A DNA stretch of 64,000 nucleotides from Pezicula radicicola (taxonomy: Eukaryota; Ascomycota; Leotiomycetes; Helotiales; Dermateaceae): the NCBI GenBank assembly GCA_003008705.1, contig PDUO01000018.1, positions 88,630 through 152,629 of the forward strand, given 5' to 3'. The position numbers and the translations under genes are program-made. Below the pieces are notes generated by a model. The model was not told the origin of the DNA, made no database searches, and saw nothing but the letters and a program-made list of their open reading frames with translations. Positions 57,740 to 64,000 of the stretch are shown in pieces (position 1 is the stretch's first letter; each line of letters begins with the position of its first letter).

Positions 57740-59244
57740 ATGGAAAACATGAAGACAGTCTTCCCTGTGGAAGAGAATGAGAGTCCAGCTCCTCGTCGGA
57801 GCCATAGGAAGTCGAGGAATGGTTGTCAGACCTGCAAAAGACGCCATGTCCGGTGTGATGAGTTTTACCCTGTGTGGTTAGTTTACCCCTTTCATACGAC
57901 GAACTAGTTCAAGACGTGCAAGACAGCTACTGACTTTCTGAGGCACTACTAGTCGCAATTGTGCAAGACTTGGGCTGACATGCTTGTATTCTACAGCACC
58001 CGAGCCAACAAGTACACCACCCGGTCAAGGAGAAAGCTCACAATCTCAAACGGTGTTGGCTCCACCTGAAGGACCTGTGACCACGTCCATCCAGCATAGT
58101 TTTCCAACTGAAGGGCTAGCTCCAAGTGACCATCAGTTGGTAAATCATTTGATCTATATCACAGGCAACCTAGTACGGAATGGTGCCAGCGAACTCTGCA
58201 CTTGGACAGCCAAGTTTCCGTTGTACGTACCGTTTCTGTCGTCCCCTTCCACCTCAAGTCTAAGAGGGATTAACAGCTTCAAGGTTCTTCGAATTATCAA
58301 AGACTCACGAATGCATCAAATACTCGCTTTTGGCACTTTCGGCCTCACATCTTGGAGCAACTAGCAAATCTGTGGAGCTTCATAATATTGCTTTGGAACA
58401 TCAAACTACCGCTTATAGTGCCCTTCAGGAAGTCATCAGTAACTTCTCACAGGAGAACTCTGACGCTGCTCTTGCGAGCTCTATGATTCTTTCATGGCAA
58501 GCTTCTGATTGGTATGTATCTTCCATATAACTAGTGAAATGTGAACTCTCACACTGACTCGGAAATCCTGTGACAGGCGTACTTGGTCGTCTATGGTCCC
58601 TGGCATTACAGCAGTAAGTCTCTCTTATTCTACGAGTAAATAAAATTGCTAAAATAAAACCAGCTAATGCATTTACACAGATAATCAAAGCCATGCGACC
58701 TTGGATAACTACATCACTGCTTTTCCCTGCGTTGAAACTCTCAAGCGATAACGAAACAACCACACCTCATCAACCTACTCAGCAAGACCATAACAGATTT
58801 ACAAATCTTAGCGCATATCTAAACACCGCCACATCCTTCATGAAGAAACCGTCACAACTAAGCGACCTGCACAGAGATCTTCTTGAATTCACGCAAAACC
58901 TAATCAAGTTTCCTCCAGAACCGACCTCGACAGACCAATTGAGGATAGCGTATTCTTTACGATGCTGGCTCTATTGGATGCCACCAACGTTCCTGCAGAC
59001 TGACAAGAAAAATATTGACATTCTGGTAGCATTTGCTTCCTTCAATGCTATGGTTTTTGCTGTACGTCCGTTCTTTCCAGAGGTTGGCGAGGTTGTCTTC
59101 CGCAAGACAAAACCGGAGTACATTTTGAGGATACAGAGCGAGTTGATAGCACGGCGTGATTCGATGCCTGGAGAAGAGAGAGATAAATTAGAGGAGGCTA
59201 TTGTTTTGGTTGGTCGCACTCTTGAAATAGTGGCCGATCGTTAA
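57740..59244 (+). CDS. Zn2Cys6 transcription factor, short, 411 aa
   Basis: Exons 57740..57876, 57953..58222, 58284..58511, 58577..58613 and 58681..59244. All four introns have good donors and acceptors, and their phases agree. The binuclear cluster reads C29-x2-C32-x6-C39-x6-C46-x2-C49-x6-C56 (GCQTCKRRHVRCDEFYPVC ...), with the fourth Cys codon split by intron 1. The middle region has the usual fungal regulator helix SLLALSASHLGATS and LASSMILSWQASDW. At 411 residues it is shorter than most of the class, though both ends look complete. It should bind CGG-type half-sites as a dimer in the nucleus. Target genes are unknown; the neighbouring methyltransferase and protease are candidates by position only. 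Confidence 0.9.
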
Positions 59245-60816
59245 ATAGGTGGATTCTCAGAAGTGATGCTTCTGTGATTTTGTTAACCCCAAACTCCAAC
59301 ATATCTAAGGTGTCATAGAAACAAGGCCGGCCCTTGGAAATTCACTTTCTTTTTGGTAGATATTTGACAAATGATGGCAGGGTTATGGCTGGGCTTGTAA
59401 AACGAGTAACCTAAAATAGTTGATTCGTTTTTCTATTACTTGCAGCAAGCTCTCATCGGATGCATGTCAGCTAGAGACGGGGAAAACCAATGTCTATAGT
59501 GCAACACAACTGAAAAATGAGCAGTAAACGGGTAAGTCTCTTTACTTATTCTACCATAGTTCCTCGTACTCACTTCGTTCAAATTGCAGATGTATACTTC
59601 ACTCGCATTCTTATTTCCTTTCTAGGTATAGAGTATATTGCTTCAAGCTCTTGATGTGCCATCATTGTGAAGAAGCATATTTCCCTCCTATCTTGTAGGC
59701 TGTTTCATGAAGCATGAGGCTTGCATTTCTTTGTGTTCATAGGATTAGAATTCTGGAATTTCACTACTACAAATACAGGAATCACATTTATAGAAAGCCA
59801 CCATGGCTATTGGCTACAACATAATGGTGTACTATAGTAATTTAATATCACTCATTACCAGCTACATCAAAAAATCAAGCTAGTCACATACAGATTCCTC
59901 CTAAGTAACAGAGGACAAACAGCTCAACGACTAATTCATGGAAACGAAGCTTCATCTAATGCAGTACAGAACCAAGGTTCCGGAGCTCTGTTCCAAGCTT
60001 TTAGTCTTTCTTTCAAGACGAAGTATCATTTGGTAAAAGCTTCTGATGAACGTGAGATACTTTTGAAGGATGAGAGATTTAATGATGCTGCTTATGCTAA
60101 GGTATGTTATTTTTGTAGAGATAAGTTTAATTTTGTTCTTGGTTTTGTAGTTACTGATTTTATAGAGTAGTTGATTGAACTTGTTCTTGAACTACTCGAT
60201 GCCCTGAAGGCTGTGGTCATGGCCACTAAATCAGGAGTTTAATAAGAAGTGAAAAGACTTGGAGGTCTGGAAGGAGTTTTGACGAAATGGTGTTGAATTA
60301 TTTCGGAAGCGAAATGGTATAAGAATTCAAAATACTCTCTTCTTAAAATAGGTCCAACTTTCTTGTATATTCCTGAGCCTGGTTAGTACACTGGACTCAA
60401 ACTCTGCTGCAAGCTGTAGCCGCCTGGTACCGAAATACACTCGCTAACCGCCGAAGGCTACAGAATAGCTAGGTCGCTTCCACTCTGTTTACAGGCATGT
60501 GAGAATCCATACAACAAACATGATTTTAATGTATCCAATTGCGAAAGGCCATCGTCCACTTACGCTAGTAGCTTCCAACAGCCAAAGCGTTCTCTTCCAA
60601 CACCCCTCGCAGCAAAACTTAATCCACGGGTCATGCGCCAGTTACAGAAAGCATTGGAGGCAGATCCGGAAGTTTTTTTTCACGATAATCTTTCCAATGA
60701 ATTACAGCTCACGTCTTTCAGGGAAGGAAACGAACAAAGGTAGAATTATATGTTGCATCCCACCCCAAATTTGCGCTTCAACTTACTAACGTGTTATAGC
60801 GGATGTGTAATCATTT
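59245..60816. other. AT-rich region with decayed coding remnants
   Basis: Near 59940-60100 a plus frame reads NEASSNAVQNQGSGALFQAF ... up to a GTATGT donor-like site at 60102. Near 60600-60739 another reads VMRQLQKALEADPEVFFHDN ... up to a GTAG donor, followed by a TTACTAAC branch and TTATAG at 60799. These look like exons of a decayed gene continuing into the APH fragment, but no complete frame can be built. Confidence 0.35.
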
Positions 60817-61053
60817 CAGGCACAAACTTGTGTCTTTACTCATGGAGATGTTTGTACAGAAAATGTCATCGCGCAGCCTGATACCAATGGTACATATCGA
60901 GTTACTGGCATTATTGATTAGGAGATGAGTGCACTCTAACCTAAAGATTTCGAAGGAACGAAGATTACGAACACTCTCGCGACCAACGAAACAGATGATT
61001 GGTATTTGCATCTACCCTTGAGTATATCTCCAGGCGAATTCTCTTTGAAGTGA
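60817..61053 (+). pseudogene. decayed APH-family phosphotransferase fragment
   Basis: One frame reads CVFTHGDVCTENVI, then YRVTGIID-stop-EMSAL-stop-PKDFEG ... DDWYLHLP. HGD-x4-N is the catalytic loop and IID-x-E the metal-binding motif of the aminoglycoside-phosphotransferase/choline-kinase-like fold (Pfam APH), common in fungi as proteins of unknown substrate. The residue between D and E is normally W; here TGG appears as TAG (60919-60921), and a second stop, TAA, is at 60937-60939. A TTTCAG acceptor ends at 60819. The N-terminal lobe is not intact upstream. It is described as a broken copy only. Confidence 0.65.
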
Positions 61054-61437
61054 CTGTCAGATCTTGTTTGGGATAAAAAAAAATAGTTTGAGGAACTTCG
61101 CTTTGTTAATGCATCGACAGAGGACAAAGCGAAATCTAAGCGATGGATTCTGTTGAAAGATACTCCGTACCTATGTAGCGCTCCAAATAATGCTCCTAGT
61201 GTTCGTAGTTTCAATTTTAGGTATGTACCTAAAGTTTGGCTATAACTTGAAGTCCGAATATCGCTATTGGGTATGGGTAATGGAGTGCAAATAGTATATC
61301 TAACAGATAGATCAGTAATATTATGCCATGATTTTATGGAGGATGAATGGTCGGAGTGAGCAACTCTCACATAGATGCTAATCGCGATTACCGCAACGGA
61401 TATAAACTAGTAAGAAAATTGAAGCTCTATATCCATT

Positions 61438-61598
61438 GTATGGTCGTATAGACGGTGGGTCCTTTCGTTAAGCACTGCTTCCACATTAGGACGTGCCCAT
61501 ACCCTGTAGAATACCCTGTAGGACGAATTGGTTGACTAGAAAGGAAGGTGGTGTTTAAAAAGATGGCGTGGGAGGACCCACCGTTTATACGGCCGTAC
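61438..61598. mobile_element. MITE-like element, 161 bp, 26-bp terminal inverted repeats
   Basis: The left end (61438-61463) and the reverse complement of the right end (61573-61598) match at 23 of 26 positions; all three differences are transitions. Both share the core ACGGTGGGTCCT. A TA lies near each outer edge (61439-61440 and 61596-61597), as in Tc1/mariner-type target sites. There is no coding capacity. It is non-autonomous if mobile. Confidence 0.7.
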
Positions 61599-61801
61599 AG
61601 GGGATAGCCTATTTCACAATCTAGATCGAAGGCATATAAGGTAGAAGTTAGGACCATTGTGGGGTAGTATCATTTAAAGACAGCGAACATTACAGACTTA
61701 AGCCAGGATAATTATATGGCGATCTCTACCATACAATTCTTTCTATAAAATATAACTCTCTACGATATAAATCACATATAATACTACTCAACCTCTACGG
61801 C

Positions 61802-61886
61802 AGTGACCCCCGAAGGCCTAACGGAGCGTTATTTAATACCTAAGGCGAATTTAGCAGGCTGGATTGAATTGTGGCCGTAGGTCACT
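61802..61886. repeat. short inverted repeat, about 85 bp
   Basis: The left edge AGTGACCCCCGAAGGCC and the right edge GTGGCCGTAGGTCACT are imperfect inverted copies (AGTGACC and GGCC shared). It may be the remnant of another small element or chance. Confidence 0.35.
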
Positions 61887-61995
61887 TTTTAATTAAACAC
61901 AAATAATCACGTATCTAGGGAATGTTACACAAGCCATAAAATTCCTGCCATCGTGTACTAAGGCATTTTCGAGCCATTAGTTTAGCAAAAAGGCC

Positions 61996-63386
61996 ATGTC
62001 TATGTCTAAGAATGGCGAGCTGGTCTTTGACCATGTTACTATGCCAGAGGGTATCCCTACGATAGACATAGATGTTAATGTTAATCGAACTGTACGTTAT
62101 TAATCTACTCTCTATTGCCTATTGGTGTGGTCACTGACATCTTTTATTAGGATGATTCTGCTATTTATGAAGACAATTATTCGCTAGTTGAATCATTAAA
62201 CGATCTAAGCCATAGTAATTCTCTACCTGAAAGGAGCCATCAGTCCGTCGAAGAAAATGGCCGCACATATCAGAAATTCAAGGAAGGCCGTAAGTATTAG
62301 CCTCGAAGATTAGAAATGAACTTTCGAAATACATAGCTGATCAAAGACTCATGCAGAATATCCGCTTCCAAATGATGTTGTCAGTGTTTAGAATTCACCT
62401 ATTCAGCGAGAAGATATACTAATACATGTTATAATAGAAAGAACAGGAACGACTTGGTAAGATCCCATTTGATAGGCTACATAAGCCTAAGCTAAACAGA
62501 AGCCATAGACGTTCAACATGAGATGTTGCGTATTGCGCTACACGGAAAACTTTACCTGGCACCAATTGGCGAGCCAAAGCAAGTCATGGATATTGCTACA
62601 GGTTCGACTAAAACTCCTATATACAAGCTCTTGACTAAAAACTAATTCCCAGTATCTAGGCACGGGAAAATGGGCCATAGAATTTGGTACAATCCCCCCT
62701 TTCAATTTACCATTCATCAGACCACTAACAGTAACCTAGCAAATCAACACCCAAAATCCCAGGTTCTAGGAACGGATCTCTCAGCCATTCAACCCACCAA
62801 TGTATCCCCGAACATTCGATGGGAAATCGAAGACGCGGAAGATGAATGGACCTACAAGACCAAATTTGATTACATCCATGCCCGAGCCGTGATGTCATGC
62901 TTCAAAGATCACTCAACTGTAATCCGAAGCATATTCGAAGCCCTCGCTCCAGGCGGCTGGTTCGAACTCCAAGACGCGATCCTGCCAATGCAATATATCG
63001 GACCAGCACCAACATCCTCCGCTCTCTACAAATGGAACTCTCTACTTGTAGAAGGAGCACAAAAGGCTGGACGTCCTATAACCAATACAAAACATTATAA
63101 ACGTTGGATGCAAGAGATTGGATTCGTTGATGTGGTTGAGAAACAATACTTTCTTCCGACTAGTTCATGGCCTAAAGAGAAGTATTTTAAAGAGGTTGCG
63201 GCTTTGTGGCAGAAGGATATAATGGTTGGGTTGGAGGGTATGAGTTTGAAGATTTTTACTGGAGCGCTTGGGTGGACGCCTGAGAGGGTGAAGGAGTTTT
63301 GTGTGGAGGTTAAGAGGGATGTTTTGGATAGACATGTATTTGCTTTTGCACCTTTGAGGGTTATTTATGGGAGAAAGCCTGAGTGA
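61996..63386 (+). CDS. LaeA-like SAM-dependent methyltransferase, 350 aa
   Basis: Seven exons: 61996..62091, 62151..62289, 62357..62379, 62438..62456, 62500..62601, 62660..62686 and 62740..63386. The six introns are 43-67 nt, most with clear CTRAY branches, and two exons are only 23 and 19 nt. Spliced, the protein gives NGRTYQKFKEG, LHGKLYLAPI and the SAM motif I DIATGTGKWAIEF (from 123), then VLGTDLSAIQP and ALAPGGWFELQD. This is the fungal LaeA/TAM-like class I methyltransferase family. LaeA itself is a nuclear regulator of secondary metabolism, but most relatives are uncharacterised, and this one has no clear nuclear signal. Motif I has A for the usual G (DIATGTG), which is tolerated. Unspliced reading starts spuriously at 62670. 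Confidence 0.9.
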
Positions 63387-64000
63387 GTTTTGTGGTGAGG
63401 CTTTAATGGTTTTGATTATTTGTTTACAGTTGGCTTGCATTGCATGGAGAAAGACATTTTCTTTTTAGAGAGTTGATAAACCGAAATTATATCTAATACT
63501 CTATCGCATCACAAGGGGCTTCACGGGTGTTTTATAATAACTGAATGGGATATGGATTCAACCTTAATTTGCAACAGAATAACATTCTGAGCCAGCAAAC
63601 AGCCTCCTCTCCTCACATTACCTCGGGGAGCATGATTATCGTGAAAAAGATACTAGCTGATCTGAATTAAGGAATTAACGTTGAAGACAAGTCTAAAAGC
63701 TACATAATCACGCCGTTAAGAAATCATTGTGTTTTGAAACGATTGTTATTCGAAGATTAAGTGGTATGCCGACTATTAAAAAGGGAAAGAATTTGCCTCA
63801 GAGAAAGAGATAACCTTCCAAACCACCATAACTTTCCAATAAGGGGTATCCTAGCACTTCAAGACTCGACTCAAAACTCTCACTTGCAAGTAAGCTTACA
63901 ACGGAGGTAATCTCACTTCCCAATATCACTCCCAGCTCACATATTCTTACAAAACAGTCCTCGCACCATTCCTACCACCCCCCACATCCTCAATCTCAAT
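63387..64000. other. intergenic to window end, no gene seen
   Basis: AT-rich 3' flank of the methyltransferase, becoming CT-rich after about 63880, which could be the promoter of a gene beyond the window. Confidence 0.45.

Larger units (their letters stand above)
61054..61995. other. AT-rich spacer with small inverted-repeat elements
   Basis: It contains the MITE-like element at 61438-61598 and a smaller inverted repeat at 61802-61886. No gene is seen. Confidence 0.5.

Noticed and set aside
62670..62739. ATG at 62670 as the start of the methyltransferase
   Set aside because: This stretch is mostly the intron 62687..62739. Using it would lose SAM motif I, which the spliced model restores.

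Overview
The window is nuclear DNA of a filamentous ascomycete (Pezizomycotina; Leotiomycetes is my best guess from the style of the proteins, not proven). Genes carry many short introns of about 43-140 nt with GTRNGT donors, CTRAY branch points 10-30 nt before YAG acceptors, and there are no operons. Fungus-specific families are present: Zn2Cys6 regulators, a DUF3433 membrane protein, a yapsin-like GPI protease, a GIT1-like permease and a LaeA-like methyltransferase. All exon joins given here were worked out by eye from splice signals, reading phase and protein continuity.

Layout. 0-9 kb: a two-exon hypothetical protein, a secreted Cys-rich protein built from three 62-residue tandem repeats (minus strand), a secreted Ser/Thr-rich protein (minus) and a 2OG-Fe(II) oxygenase (plus). 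9.4-22.1 kb is gene-dense: a long coiled-coil/disordered protein with an unresolved start codon, an acyl-protein thioesterase, a 1060-residue protein with both a CCHC-like and a Zn2Cys6 zinc motif, an RBM5/RBM10-like splicing factor, and divergently from it molybdopterin synthase large subunit with a GC-AG intron. 22.9-27 kb: a short-chain dehydrogenase and a GIT1-like transporter. 29.3-41.1 kb: two disordered conserved-type proteins, a small multi-pass membrane protein with an anomalous third intron boundary, and a small basic protein.

41-49.7 kb is AT-rich and almost gene-free. It holds degenerate direct repeats, one possible micro-protein and an intron-containing tRNA-Ala(CGC). 49.7-56.7 kb returns to genes: a DUF3433 protein and SCO1 in divergent arrangement, then a GPI-anchored aspartic protease. 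57.7-63.4 kb looks like accessory sequence: a short Zn2Cys6 regulator, a broken APH-family phosphotransferase, a 161-bp MITE-like element with TA ends, and a seven-exon LaeA-like methyltransferase.

Functionally the window mixes housekeeping genes (splicing, Moco synthesis, copper delivery to cytochrome oxidase, protein depalmitoylation, tRNA) with lineage-specific secreted and regulatory genes. I found no CRISPR array, prokaryotic element or complete transposon. I cannot claim an undescribed multi-gene system. The most unusual single loci are the 186-bp-repeat secreted protein and the double-zinc-motif protein whose two metal sites are both completed only by splicing.
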